Shown: positions 1 through 13,162, numbered from the stretch's first letter. The stretch is 64,000 bases of DNA from Verrucomicrobiota bacterium (GCA_023269675.1 JAHFSX010000004.1:147452-211451); one strand, 5' to 3'. A program made the numbers and translations. Notes: a model not told the origin generated them from the letters alone.

Positions 1-1
1 G

Positions 2-3000
2 GGCCGCACGGTCACCTACGCCTACTACGGCCAGGGAGAAGCCGGCGGTAACGCGGGAGACCTCAAATCCGTCACCTCGCCGCCCGTGACCGGCACGCCG
101 AACGGCAACGACTTCCCCCTCGGCAAGACCGTCACCTACACCTACACGACCGGCTTTGCCGACCCGCGCCAGAACAGCCTGATGCTCTCGATCGTCGACG
201 CGCTCGGCCAGACCGCCTCGCAGTGCGCTTATGAACTTGATCCGGGCGCCGCCGCCTTCCTGCGCTGCGCCTCGGTGCGGCGCGGCACCTTGCCCCCCGC
301 CTGCATCACTTATGTGCAAGAGACGCCCTCGCCCGACAACCGCTTCGCCGCCGTGCGCTGCACCGTCAACGACCCCGTCGGCAACGTCTCGGAGCTCTCC
401 TACGATATCCGCAACCGCTGCGTCACCCTGCGCGAGTTCACCGGCCGCGCCGCGGCGGGGGTGCCCGTCAGCGACCAGGAAAACCGGCCTTACGGCCGGC
501 TGCGGCTGACCGATCCGGACTTCTTCGAGACGCGGTACAGCTGGAACAACGAGAGCCTCTGCATCGGCGCGGCGCTGCCCGGCGGCAACGTGCTCTCGCG
601 TGTTTACGAGGCAGACCTGAACCCGGCCGCCCCGCCCCGCAAGCGCGGCGACCTCCGCACTTTCCACCAGGACCCCGGCTCTCTGGCCGCCGCGGATTCG
701 GACGGCGACGGCATCCCCGACCTGGCCGAAATCACGCGCCGCTACACCTACGACCCGCGCTTCGGCTCCGAACCGTCATGGCAGTCCTGGGACGGCGCGG
801 CCAAGGGGAATAAGGGAATCAACGAGACGTTGCCTTACGCAACGCTGCACGCAGGCCGGGAGGCCTCCTCCAAGGGCAAGCGCTTAGGCATCGGCGACAC
901 AAGCCCCGAAAGCCCGCTCGGCAGCGTCAGCGCCAAAATCATCACCGACCGGGATTCAGGCCGTTCCAAGGGATTTGCCTTCGTCACCACCTCCACCGAC
1001 CCCCTCGGCACGGAAACCGCCGGAGAGTACGACGCGCACGGCAATCTGACCCGCGCGACCGTCCAGGTCATCCCCGTCAACTACTCGCCCGTCGTGGACC
1101 TTGCCTACGACGCGCACGGCCAGCTGACCACGGTCACGCGAGCCGCAGACGCCACTGGGCGCCGCAAGATCGACGCGTTCGCCTGGTCGCAAGGCATGGT
1201 CACCCAAGCGGTGGAGGACGCCGCCTCCGACGGGCTCGGCCTCACAACGGCCCTCGGGCGCGACGCCCGCGGCAACGTCACGCGTGTCGCCGACCCGCTC
1301 GGTTTTGAAACGCTCTACACCTACAACGCCCTGAACCAAGCCGTGACCGTGCGGAAACAGACCCAGCAGGGCTCCTTCGGCGAGCGGGTCAAAACAAGTT
1401 TCACCTACGACGCGAATGATAACCTCGTGCGGCTGGATCAGGAGAACCGCGCGCCGGACGGCACGCTCGACCCGGTCAATCCGGAGTGGACCACCACGCT
1501 CGGCTATGACGGGCTGAACCGCCGGACCCTCCTCGCGCATGAGCTGACCCACACCGTGCAGCAGCGCGTCATGACCAACCAGTTCGACTACGACGCGAAT
1601 AACAACCTCGTGCTCCACCGCCTGCCCGAAGCGGTCAGCGGCGCGGACCCGCACAACGAGATCGCCTACGCGTACGACGAGCGCGACCTGCCCTTCCTCG
1701 AAGCCAGCGCGCCCGGCACCGGGCTCAGCGCGGTCGACGCCTATGACTACGACGCCAACGGCAACTGCCGGAGAATCAGCAAGGTCGACGCGATTACCAT
1801 CAGGCAGACGGTCATGGAATACGACGGCTTTGACCGCTGCGTGCGGATCACGGACGCGCTGAGCAACACCCTGACGCGGGCCTTCAATGCCAATGACCGC
1901 CTCGTCTTCGAGCGGGTCGACGGCGAAACCCTGGACATCCCCGGCGGGGAGCTCAACCGTCGGCTCGCCGAAACGCGCTACGCCTACGATGCGCTCAACC
2001 GGCTCAACGGAAGGCGCTGCAGCTTCTTCGACGTTTTCACCGAACTCAGCATCGGCGACGGCAACGCCACCAACGCGTGGGCCTATGCGCCCAACGGCCA
2101 GCTCCTGAGCGCGACGGACGACAACGGACACACGACCCGTTACGGCTACGACAGCGCCGGGCGGCTCGCGACGGTCACCGACCCGAAGGACAACGTCACG
2201 CAATACGCCTGTGACGCGTGCGGCCGCATCGCCGCCATTCGCGCAACCGACCGCTCGGACGTCAGCGCGGGCGAGCAGCTTTTCACCCGCACTTACACCT
2301 ATGACGGACTGGGGCGCTGCCTCTCCGCCAGCAACAATGTCGGCAATGCGGTGCGCTACGCCTACGACTCCTGCGGCAACTGTGTGAGCCAAACCGATGC
2401 GGCCAGCAACGAGACCGTGCGCGTCTTCGACGGCCTCGGCCGCGTCACCGACACGACGGACTACGTTGGCGCGAAGGAGCGCGGCATCACCATCAACACC
2501 TCGCACGTCGAGTACCGCAACAACCGCTGCGTGAGCACGACCGACGGCAACAGCAACACCACCGCCTACGCCTACGACGCGTGCGACCGGCAAACGGAAA
2601 CGACCCGCCCCGACAGCACCGTGGAGTCGCTGGTCTGGAGCCCGCGCAGCAACCTCGAGCTGCGCATCGATCCGAACGGCACGGCCACCACGAACAGCTA
2701 CGACCTGCTCGACCGCATCGTCCACCGTGACATCGCCGCCGGCGCGGGCGTCGCCGCCACCACCACCTTCGAGACCTTCGCGTATGACGGCCTCGGGCGG
2801 CTGGTCGCGGCCACCAACGACGGCTCATCCCTGAACTTCGCCTACGACTCGCTCGGCCACTGCGTCAGAGCTGACGAGGGCGGCAGCGTCACCCGCTACA
2901 GCTACGACGGCGAGGGCAACCGCCTCTCGCTCACCTATCCCAGCGGGCCGGGCGCCTACTCCACCTACGATGCCTTGAACCGCATCGCCACGCTCGGCGT

Positions 3001-4507
3001 CCGCCCTTCGGTGGACGGGGAACTGGCCGGTCTCGCGACATTCGCGTATGACGGTCCCGACCGGCTTGCCAAGATCACCCGCGCCAACGGCATCAACACC
3101 CGCGTCTTCTGGAACGGCGCGCAGAACCCCGCCAACGCCGCCGGCGATTTCGGCTGGCAGCAGGTGTCACGCGTCAACCACGCCCGCGCGGGCGGCGGCC
3201 AGGTGGTTGACCAGCGCGTGAGCGCCTACAGCCGCAACCAGGACAAGACCCTGCGCGCGATGACCGCCCCGTGGTCCAGCGGCGGACCGGTCACCACGAA
3301 CGCCTACGGCTACGACCGCCTGCACCGGCTGACGCGCGGCACACGCAGCGGCGGCTCGCCGGGCGACTACGAGAAAACGTACGTCCTCGACGCCAACGGC
3401 AACCGCCTGCAGGTGACCAATAACGGACTTGCCGAAGTCTACACGATGGATGCCACCCTGCCGGAGCCTGCGGACCGCCAGATGGATCAGTATACCGAGA
3501 CCCCCTTCGGCAGCGAGACGCATGACGCCAACGGCAACCGCATCGCCAGCGTCAGCCCGACAAACTCGACCTTCTACCGCTACGACTACGCGGACCGCCT
3601 CGTGCAGGTGGACCTCCTTGTCGGGAAAAGCCTGCCGACACCGGTCGCCACCTACAGCTACGACCCGCTGGGCCGCCGCATCGGCAAGGCCGTCTTCCAC
3701 GCGGGCCTGCCTCCCGAAACCACGCGGTTCGTCTACGGCGACGACTGCGACGATACCGACGACTCGGCCATCGAGACCTACCGGAGCGGCGCCGTCTCGA
3801 GCGTCAGCGTGCTGGCAGGCAAGGGCGGCGGAGCGGCAGCCGCCAGCTACGCTGCGACGGGGCGCATGCTGCGGCCGCCGCTGGTCATCTTCGGCGCGGC
3901 CGGCGAAGCCTACTTTACGCACTGCGACGAGCTCGGCAACGTGCTCGCGCTCACCGACGCGGCCGGTTCCGTCGTTGAGCATTATGATTATGACGACTTC
4001 GGGCTGCCCGCCTTCTTCGACGGCAGCGGCACCCCGCTGCCCGCGTCGGACATCGGCCTGCCCGTCCTCTTCCGCGGCCTGTTCTGGGACGGCGAGACCG
4101 GCCTGTATTGCCGCTCCGGCGTAAACCCGCTTTACGAGGAAGGCGGCCTCTCGGGCCACAACCCGTTCTACGACCCCAAGACCGGACGCTCAGCCGGCAG
4201 CGGCACGAAAAGCCCGCTCTACGATGACGCGGGCCTCACGGGCAAGAAGGGGCTCAACGCCGTCAACGTCAAACAGGCCCGCACGACCGACGTGACCGGC
4301 GAGATCGACCTGCCGCAAGGCCGCGTGACCGTGCGCGGCTGGGATCCCGAGAAGAAGGAGGCCATCTCCGGGCGCATGAAAAACGGCACGGTCAAGTTCT
4401 TCAACGAAGCCAAAGGGTTCGGCTTCGTCACCGGCTCCGGCCCAGGCGACCCGGCCCTGCGATCGATCCAAGACGCACGCAAGAGCATCCTCAGCATCAT
4501 CCGCTGA
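2..4507 (+). CDS. RHS/YD-repeat protein, 5' end outside window
   Basis: The frame is open from base 2, so the start codon lies upstream of the window; about 1500 residues are present. The protein is filled with YD-type repeats (YDAHGNLT, YDGLNRR, YDSAGRL, YDSLGHC and many more), which in RHS/teneurin proteins form a hollow beta-shell around a C-terminal payload. A DSDGDGIPD stretch near base 695 looks like a calcium-binding type 3 repeat. The RHS core end is LFRGLFWDGETGLY (about 4069-4110), followed by only about 130 residues, too short for most known toxin tips, and no toxin motif is seen. Two stretches look foreign: an RRM-like piece at 926-988 and a cold-shock-domain-like piece at 4376-4432. 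The protein is probably exported or cell-surface. No immunity gene follows; the next gene is convergent and unrelated. Confidence 0.9.
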   Translation, partial: GRTVTYAYYGQGEAGGNAGDLKSVTSPPVTGTPNGNDFPLGKTVTYTYTTGFADPRQNSLMLSIVDALGQTASQCAYELDPGAAAFLRCASVRRGTLPPACITYVQETPSPDNRFAAVRCTVNDPVGNVSELSYDIRNRCVTLREFTGRAAAGVPVSDQENRPYGRLRLTDPDFFETRYSWNNESLCIGAALPGGNVLSRVYEADLNPAAPPRKRGDLRTFHQDPGSLAAADSDGDGIPDLAEITRRYTYDPRFGSEPSWQSWDGAAKGNKGINETLPYATLHAGREASSKGKRLGIGDTSPESPLGSVSAKIITDRDSGRSKGFAFVTTSTDPLGTETAGEYDAHGNLTRATVQVIPVNYSPVVDLAYDAHGQLTTVTRAADATGRRKIDAFAWSQGMVTQAVEDAASDGLGLTTALGRDARGNVTRVADPLGFETLYTYNALNQAVTVRKQTQQGSFGERVKTSFTYDANDNLVRLDQENRAPDGTLDPVNPEWTTTLGYDGLNRRTLLAHELTHTVQQRVMTNQFDYDANNNLVLHRLPEAVSGADPHNEIAYAYDERDLPFLEASAPGTGLSAVDAYDYDANGNCRRISKVDAITIRQTVMEYDGFDRCVRITDALSNTLTRAFNANDRLVFERVDGETLDIPGGELNRRLAETRYAYDALNRLNGRRCSFFDVFTELSIGDGNATNAWAYAPNGQLLSATDDNGHTTRYGYDSAGRLATVTDPKDNVTQYACDACGRIAAIRATDRSDVSAGEQLFTRTYTYDGLGRCLSASNNVGNAVRYAYDSCGNCVSQTDAASNETVRVFDGLGRVTDTTDYVGAKERGITINTSHVEYRNNRCVSTTDGNSNTTAYAYDACDRQTETTRPDSTVESLVWSPRSNLELRIDPNGTATTNSYDLLDRIVHRDIAAGAGVAATTTFETFAYDGLGRLVAATNDGSSLNFAYDSLGHCVRADEGGSVTRYSYDGEGNRLSLTYPSGPGAYSTYDALNRIATLGVRPSVDGELAGLATFAYDGPDRLAKITRANGINTRVFWNGAQNPANAAGDFGWQQVSRVNHARAGGGQVVDQRVSAYSRNQDKTLRAMTAPWSSGGPVTTNAYGYDRLHRLTRGTRSGGSPGDYEKTYVLDANGNRLQVTNNGLAEVYTMDATLPEPADRQMDQYTETPFGSETHDANGNRIASVSPTNSTFYRYDYADRLVQVDLLVGKSLPTPVATYSYDPLGRRIGKAVFHAGLPPETTRFVYGDDCDDTDDSAIETYRSGAVSSVSVLAGKGGGAAAASYAATGRMLRPPLVIFGAAGEAYFTHCDELGNVLALTDAAGSVVEHYDYDDFGLPAFFDGSGTPLPASDIGLPVLFRGLFWDGETGLYCRSGVNPLYEEGGLSGHNPFYDPKTGRSAGSGTKSPLYDDAGLTGKKGLNAVNVKQARTTDVTGEIDLPQGRVTVRGWDPEKKEAISGRMKNGTVKFFNEAKGFGFVTGSGPGDPALRSIQDARKSILSIIR

Positions 4508-4541
4508 TCCGGCGCGGCGCGCGGGTTGCCAGGGGGGCGGT

Positions 4542-6545
4542 TTAGCGCGGATCGAACGACAGGTCCTTGCGATCGAAGAAATAGAGGCGGCCGTCCTCCG
4601 CGCCGACAATCAGGTTGAGGCCTGACGAGATATCGCCGAACGGACAGGTTGCCGGCGCGTTGGAGTGCGCGCCGAGATAAAGGTCCTTGCCGCGGAACTG
4701 GACAAGCTTGGGTTTCTGGTAGCGGGGCGCACCGTTGCCGCCACTGTTGCGCAGGACCAGCACCTGCAGGCCGGTCTCCTTCAGCAGCTGCCGGCGTGTC
4801 CACGGAAGCCCGCTGATGGGGTCCGGTAGGCAGCCGCGCTTGGTCGTGCCGACGATCAGGTCCAGCACGCCGTCGCCGTCCCAGTCCGCCACCTCGATCT
4901 TGCTGCGGCCGTGCTGACCGGGGCTGTCGCTATTTTGCGGCGTGTGCGAGGTGATGGGCGACCCGTCCGCCATGCGGAGCTGTCCGCCGTCCTCCAGATT
5001 GAAGTCGTCGATGCGCCAGTAGAGATGCAGCGCGTTGGAGTCGTCCTGCATGATGTAGGCCATGCGGCCGTCAATGCTCGCCACACCGGGCCGCACGCGC
5101 CACGCGCCGTGCAGTTCCAGTCCGTCGCAATAGAGCGGGCGACCCGTGGCGAGCCGCGGCGCCGCACGTGTGCCGAGGTTGATGAAAACCTCATGCCGGG
5201 CCGTGGCGCTGCTCAGCAGCAGGTCCGGCAGACCGTCGTTGTTCCAGTCCGCCACGGCGGGACACGCATAGCCCCAGCGGTTCTCGAACGGCCCTTGAAT
5301 GCCGGAGTACCCGGGCTGCACGCAGATCGGCTCGCCTCCGGCGGACAGCGGCTCGCCCGGGCCGAACCGCGGTTCCCGGTCCGTGCCGGAGTTCTTGAAG
5401 AAGAGCACGCGCCCCTCCGAGTTGCCGACAATCAGATCGGATATGCCGTCGCCATCCCAATCGGTCACGTTCGGCACGGCCAGCGATCCCGCGTAAAGGG
5501 TCGCCGCCTCCTGCCACACCGGCTGCGCCGCCCGATAGACCGGATGGCCCTCCGGGTTGAACGTGCCGGAAAAGGCGTAATAATACAAGGCGCCTTCACC
5601 GCCCGCGATCAAATCGGTGGGCTGTCCCGCCGCATTGGGGTAGCTGACCGGGGCGGCGCCGATGGTCGGATGGCGCAGCGAAAGCGCGTCGGGGCCGAAG
5701 AGCGTGCGCTTGGTCTTCGCTTGCGGCTGGCCGGCGTCGAACGCGTAGAAGTTGCCGATGGAGGCACCGGCGATGACGCAGGGCGCGGCGAGGTTCGGAT
5801 AGACGGCGGTGGCGAGGGTCACGCCGCCCAGAATCTCGTTGGTCGAGGAGCTGAACAGATGCGCGGGCTCGAGCACGGCCGTGCAGTCCGCTGAGAGGCG
5901 GCATCGGTAAAGACCTGTGCGCGGCCATTGTCCGCGGTACGCGCCGATGCCGTCGTAGAGGACATAGTCGAGGCTGTTGGCATCGCCGTCGGGACGGTAT
6001 TTCGCGCCGTTATAGCAGGCGGCCACCAGGTCGATGCCGGAGGCGCCCGCGCTCAGCACGGTCAGCGCCGTGGCCGTGCGGGGCAGCCCTTTGAGTTCGA
6101 CATGGGCGGTTTCGCGGAAGGCGAGCGTCGCGCGATCGAAGAGGCTGTGGGTCAGCGTCCGGCCCTTCACCCAATACCCGTGGATGCCGCCTGACGCGTC
6201 TTGAAGAACGGTGCCGTCCGGCGGCGCTTTCACGCCGAACGGGTGTGCGACCTTGACCGGCGGCGCGAAAACAGGCAGCCCTTCCGGCGTGTCGCGCAGC
6301 CAGCGGTAGAGCAGGAAGGCTGGGTCGACTCCGGTCGGGGCGCTCACAAAGAGATCGGGGCGTTTGCCTCCGAAGACGTTCGCGCAGCCGACCGGCACGC
6401 TCTTGATCGCGCTGGGCGCGGCCAGCAGCCCCATGCCGCCGTTCATGCGCACACGCAGCGGTTGCCCCGAGATGGGTCCGTCCTGTGCCGCGCTGGCTGC
6501 GAAGGCGCACCCGATCAACCCCCATAACACCCCTGTTCGATTCAT
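4542..6545 (-). CDS. Secreted FG-GAP/VCBS repeat protein
   Basis: A 667-residue protein with a Sec signal peptide (MNRTGVLWGLIGCAFAASAA). Calcium-binding FG-GAP/VCBS motifs are clear: DWDGDGISDLIVG near residue 365, DWNNDGLPDLLL near 435 and DWDGDGVLDLIVG near 557. They predict a beta-propeller made of integrin-alpha-like blades. Family members are extracellular and usually serve in adhesion or carbohydrate recognition; no catalytic motif is visible here. The start is supported by an AAGGGG ribosome-binding sequence. It converges on the RHS gene with a 34-base gap and has its own 5' region shared with the divergent gene at 6721. The ligand is unknown. Confidence 0.85.
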   Translation of the reverse strand: MNRTGVLWGLIGCAFAASAAQDGPISGQPLRVRMNGGMGLLAAPSAIKSVPVGCANVFGGKRPDLFVSAPTGVDPAFLLYRWLRDTPEGLPVFAPPVKVAHPFGVKAPPDGTVLQDASGGIHGYWVKGRTLTHSLFDRATLAFRETAHVELKGLPRTATALTVLSAGASGIDLVAACYNGAKYRPDGDANSLDYVLYDGIGAYRGQWPRTGLYRCRLSADCTAVLEPAHLFSSSTNEILGGVTLATAVYPNLAAPCVIAGASIGNFYAFDAGQPQAKTKRTLFGPDALSLRHPTIGAAPVSYPNAAGQPTDLIAGGEGALYYYAFSGTFNPEGHPVYRAAQPVWQEAATLYAGSLAVPNVTDWDGDGISDLIVGNSEGRVLFFKNSGTDREPRFGPGEPLSAGGEPICVQPGYSGIQGPFENRWGYACPAVADWNNDGLPDLLLSSATARHEVFINLGTRAAPRLATGRPLYCDGLELHGAWRVRPGVASIDGRMAYIMQDDSNALHLYWRIDDFNLEDGGQLRMADGSPITSHTPQNSDSPGQHGRSKIEVADWDGDGVLDLIVGTTKRGCLPDPISGLPWTRRQLLKETGLQVLVLRNSGGNGAPRYQKPKLVQFRGKDLYLGAHSNAPATCPFGDISSGLNLIVGAEDGRLYFFDRKDLSFDPR

Positions 6546-6720
6546 AAGCCCCTTCTCCCCAAGCGTTGCGCGAGTGTCGCGGGCAACATGATACCCTTCC
6601 GTGTGGCCGATGCAAAAGTGGAATCGTCTCCGGACTTGTCATTGATGGCGCGCCCGTTTTCGGGTACCTTCTTGTCTAACAATAGCAAAGGCATGTCCAG
6701 AACGTGAGAGGGCTTTTTAC

Positions 6721-8229
6721 ATGAAGAAGATGTTGGCGCTGAGTGTGTTTCTCTTCGCGTGTCTCTCTCGGGCGCTGGAAACCGGCGAGCCGGAGGCGGA
6801 GGGCGTCTCTTCCCGCGCCATTCTCGGCTGGGTCGACGCGGTCGAGCGGGACGTCGACGCCCTCCACAGTTTCGTGCTGGTGCGCCACGGCAAGATCATC
6901 GCCGAAGGCTGGTGGGGCCCCTACGAAAAGGACCGGCCCCACATGCTGTATTCACTCAGCAAGAGCTTCACCTCCACCGCCATCGGCCTGGCCGTGGACG
7001 AGGGCCGGCTGAGTCTGGACGACAAGGTCGTATCCTTCTTCCCTGACAAGGCTCCCGCCCAGCCCGGCGAGAATCTCGCGCGCATGCGGGTCCGCGACCT
7101 GCTCTGCATGGGCAGCGGAAACCACACCGACACGCTGACGCCCATGAAGGAGGGCCGCGAGACGGATTGGGTCAAGGTGTTCTTCGCGCAGCCGGTGGAG
7201 CACGAGCCCGGCACCCACTTCTGCTACAACACCGGCGCCACCTACATGCTGTCCGCCATCCTGCAGAAGACGACCGGCCAGAAGGTGCTGGACTACCTGA
7301 CGCCGCGCCTGTTCGAGCCGCTCGGCATTCAGAGCGCCACGTGGGAAGTCAGCCCTCAGGGGATTCAGACGGGCGGTTACGGTTTGAAAGTCAAAACCCG
7401 CGACATCGCCGCTTTGGGACAGCTCTACCTGCGGAAGGGCGACTGGAACGGCAAACGGCTGCTGTCGGAAAAGTGGGTCGGCCTGGCCACGTCGAAGCAG
7501 ATCGGCAACGGCGACAAGCCGGACAGCGACTGGAGCCAGGGCTACGGTTTCCAGTTCTGGCGCTGCCGCAACAACGCCTATCGCGGCGACGGCGCCTTCG
7601 GCCAGTACTGCGTGGTGATGCCCGACCAGGATGCCGTGCTCGCGGTCACCAGCGGGCTGGGCGACATGCAGCAGGTGCTGGACCTGGCATGGGCGCACCT
7701 GCTGCCGGCGATGCGTCCCGGACCTCTGGCAGCCGATCCCGCCAGCCGGACGCAGCTTACCAACAAGCTCTCGTCCCTCACGCTCCGCCCGGTCGCGGGC
7801 GAGCGCGGCGCGCCGGCCGCTTCCGGGGTGCTCGGCAAGACCTACACCTTCGGAGACAATGAAAAAGGGCTTCAGTCCCTTTCCCTGAACCAGGACGACA
7901 ACGGCCTGTTCCTGAAGCTGCGCAACGTCCATGGGGAGCAGCGGATCGACTGCGGGTTCAACCGCTGGGCCAAGGGCGAGATCACCTTTGAAAAGGCGCT
8001 CACCCAGCCCGTCGGCGGCACAAACGGCAGGCAGGCGATCGCCGCCGCCGGCGCATGGGCTGCACCCGACCTCTATGTGGCCACCGTGTATTTTTGCGAA
8101 ACGCCGTTTCGCCTGACGCTGTCGCTCCGCTTTAAAGAGGATCAGCTGCTTCTGAACCTGGAGTACAATGTCGCTTTCGGACCGAAGAAATGGCAGCTCA
8201 TTGGTCGGCTGACCCCGCCGCACGAGTGA
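6721..8229 (+). CDS. Secreted serine hydrolase, beta-lactamase (class C) fold
   Basis: A 502-residue protein of the COG1680/Pfam Beta-lactamase family with a short signal peptide (MKKMLALSVFLFACLSRA). The catalytic SxxK motif is S78-L-S-K81 in the context YSLSKSFTS, and the Tyr motif is Y169-N-T in FCYNTGATYML. The length beyond residue 350 forms an extra C-terminal beta-rich domain common in the esterase/peptidase-like members. Such proteins in heterotrophic PVC bacteria are usually esterases or D-amino-acid peptidases, so antibiotic resistance should not be assumed. GAGAGGG lies just before the ATG. A hairpin follows the stop. Confidence 0.88.
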   Translation: MKKMLALSVFLFACLSRALETGEPEAEGVSSRAILGWVDAVERDVDALHSFVLVRHGKIIAEGWWGPYEKDRPHMLYSLSKSFTSTAIGLAVDEGRLSLDDKVVSFFPDKAPAQPGENLARMRVRDLLCMGSGNHTDTLTPMKEGRETDWVKVFFAQPVEHEPGTHFCYNTGATYMLSAILQKTTGQKVLDYLTPRLFEPLGIQSATWEVSPQGIQTGGYGLKVKTRDIAALGQLYLRKGDWNGKRLLSEKWVGLATSKQIGNGDKPDSDWSQGYGFQFWRCRNNAYRGDGAFGQYCVVMPDQDAVLAVTSGLGDMQQVLDLAWAHLLPAMRPGPLAADPASRTQLTNKLSSLTLRPVAGERGAPAASGVLGKTYTFGDNEKGLQSLSLNQDDNGLFLKLRNVHGEQRIDCGFNRWAKGEITFEKALTQPVGGTNGRQAIAAAGAWAAPDLYVATVYFCETPFRLTLSLRFKEDQLLLNLEYNVAFGPKKWQLIGRLTPPHE

Positions 8230-8238
8230 GCCGGAACA

Positions 8239-8269
8239 GGCGGGCAGGGGTCATGAATCCCTGTCCGCC
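8239..8269. terminator. Bidirectional terminator-like hairpin
   Basis: GGCGGGCAGGG at 8239-8249 pairs with CCCTGTCCGCC at 8259-8269 (11 pairs, one G-U) around a 9-base loop. It lies between the convergent ends of the serine hydrolase and the beta-galactosidase. There is no clear U-tract on either strand, so the terminator role is inferred from position and stem strength. Confidence 0.5.
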
Positions 8270-8293
8270 CTGCGTCCGGAACTCTGGCGTTCA

Positions 8294-11593
<3,300 letters not shown>

Positions 11594-11652
11594 TCACAAT
11601 AAAACAGCGGCATTCTATACGGGCCCCCGCCCTTTCACAATGCTAAGCTTTG

Positions 11653-11691
11653 ATCCTTCGGGTATGGATTCGACAAGGCTGAATCACACCC
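11653..11691 (+). repeat. Family H hairpin repeat, copy 1
   Basis: A roughly 39-base segment starting ATCCTTCGGG and containing GATTC (11667-11671) and GAATC (11681-11685) as hairpin arms. It aligns with 53590-53627, which carries the same CCTTCGGG lead and a stronger GATTCAAC/GTTGAATC stem. It lies in the 267-base gap ahead of the NADH dehydrogenase gene. Base changes in the stem partly keep pairing (a G-U here where the other copy has A-U), so the hairpin rather than the sequence may be what is conserved. Confidence 0.6.
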
Positions 11692-11839
11692 TCGACCTGC
11701 CAGGTTGCTACGGACGAAGTGCGTGTGCTACTGTATGCCTGTATTTGGCGCGAGGTCTTGCCTTGACCCTTTGCCGGCGCGCGTGGTTAGGCAGATCGCA
11801 TGGCTGCATCCGGGTTTCGATTTCGGGAGGCGCATCAAG

Positions 11840-13081
11840 ATGAGTGACAAACCGCATGTTGTGATCATAGGGGCCGGGTTTGGCGGGATGCGCGTCGCCA
11901 AGCGCCTCGCCGGCAAGCCGGTGCGCGTGACCCTGATTGACAAGCGCAACTATCATCTCTTCCAGCCGCTCCTGTACCAGGTGGCGACGGCGGGCATTTC
12001 GCCGAACGAGATCGCCTACCCGGTGCGCGCGATTTTCCGCTCCCAGAAAAATTTCGATTTTCTGATGACCCGCGTGACCAGCGTGGACGTGGAGAAGCGC
12101 GTGGTGCAAACCGAAGAGGGGCCGGTCCCCTACGACTATTTGGTGGTTGCGGTCGGTTCCTCGGTCAACTTCTACGGAAACGCTTCGCTGGAACAGAACG
12201 CCCTGCCGCTCAAAGATATCAGCGATGCGGTGCGGATCCGCAACCATGTGCTTCGCATGTTCGAGCTGGCGGACCATGAGACGGATGCGGGCAGGCGGCA
12301 GGCCCTACTGACCTTTGTGGCGGTCGGCGGCGGCCCGACCGGGGTGGAAAGCGCCGGGGCGCTGTCCGAGCTGATCCGGCTGGTGCTGCGCCGCGATTAC
12401 CGCGCGATCAACATGGACAATGTGCGCGTGATCACGATGGAGGGCGCACCCATGATCCTTCCGGGGTTTCCCGCGTCGCTGCAGGCGGCCGCCCGCAAAT
12501 CGCTGGAAAAAAAACGGGTGGAAGTGCGCGTCGAGACCAAGGTTCTGGATTACGATGGCGAGAAGCTCACCTTGGAGAACGGCGAAATCATCCCGGCCCG
12601 CACCGTGTTGTGGTCCGCGGGGGTGTGTGCCGCAAGCCTGACCGCGAAGCTCGGACTGGACATGGGCCGCGGCGGCCGGGTGCCCGTTTTGCCGACGCTG
12701 CAAGCCGCAGGCCATCCGAATGTCTTTGTGATCGGCGATGCCGCGTATCTGGAAGAGCATGGCAGCCCCCTGCCCATGGTGGCGCAGGTGGCCATGCAGC
12801 AGGCTCAGGTGGCGGCTGACAACATCCTGGCCGCTGTGGGCAACCGGCCTGCGCGTGAATTCCGCTATCGGAATATGGGCATGATGGCCACCATTGGCCG
12901 CAACGCCGCCGTCGCCAGCGTGTTCGGGGTGAACTTCTCCGGCGCGCTGGCCTGGGTGGTGTGGCTGGTGATCCACCTGATTGCGCTGATCGGCTTCCGA
13001 AACCGCCTGATCGTGCTCATTGACTGGACCTGGAGTTATTTCTTCTACGATCGCGCGGTGCGCCTGATTACGCGCGAGTGA
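11840..13081 (+). CDS. ndh: Type II NADH dehydrogenase (NDH-2)
   Basis: A 413-residue FAD-dependent NADH:quinone oxidoreductase that passes electrons from NADH to the quinone pool without pumping protons. The N terminus has the FAD Rossmann motif IIGAGFGGMRVAKRL and the NDH-2 signature NYHLFQPLLYQVATAGI. The second Rossmann motif for NADH is VGGGPTGVESAG near residue 163. FVIGDAAY is the FAD-ribityl motif. The C terminus is hydrophobic (WVVWLVIHLIALIGF), matching the membrane anchor of the family. The chosen ATG has GGGAGG nine bases upstream and removes a poor 45-residue extension. With the PDH operon nearby it suggests a respiratory chain. Confidence 0.93.
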   Translation: MSDKPHVVIIGAGFGGMRVAKRLAGKPVRVTLIDKRNYHLFQPLLYQVATAGISPNEIAYPVRAIFRSQKNFDFLMTRVTSVDVEKRVVQTEEGPVPYDYLVVAVGSSVNFYGNASLEQNALPLKDISDAVRIRNHVLRMFELADHETDAGRRQALLTFVAVGGGPTGVESAGALSELIRLVLRRDYRAINMDNVRVITMEGAPMILPGFPASLQAAARKSLEKKRVEVRVETKVLDYDGEKLTLENGEIIPARTVLWSAGVCAASLTAKLGLDMGRGGRVPVLPTLQAAGHPNVFVIGDAAYLEEHGSPLPMVAQVAMQQAQVAADNILAAVGNRPAREFRYRNMGMMATIGRNAAVASVFGVNFSGALAWVVWLVIHLIALIGFRNRLIVLIDWTWSYFFYDRAVRLITRE

Positions 13082-13162
13082 GCGTCCGGAGGAGCGGGTC
13101 GCCCTCCCGCGCGAGCCCAAAACGGTCGTGACCTGACTGGAAATGTGGCGTACACTGACGAC

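Noticed and set aside
1..4507. Complete RHS toxin-immunity module
   Set aside because: The 5' end is outside the window, no toxin domain is visible in the short tip, and the downstream gene is convergent and not an immunity candidate.
6721..8229. Antibiotic-resistance beta-lactamase
   Set aside because: The sequence fits the broad COG1680 serine hydrolase group with a large extra C-terminal domain, not a true AmpC-type lactamase.
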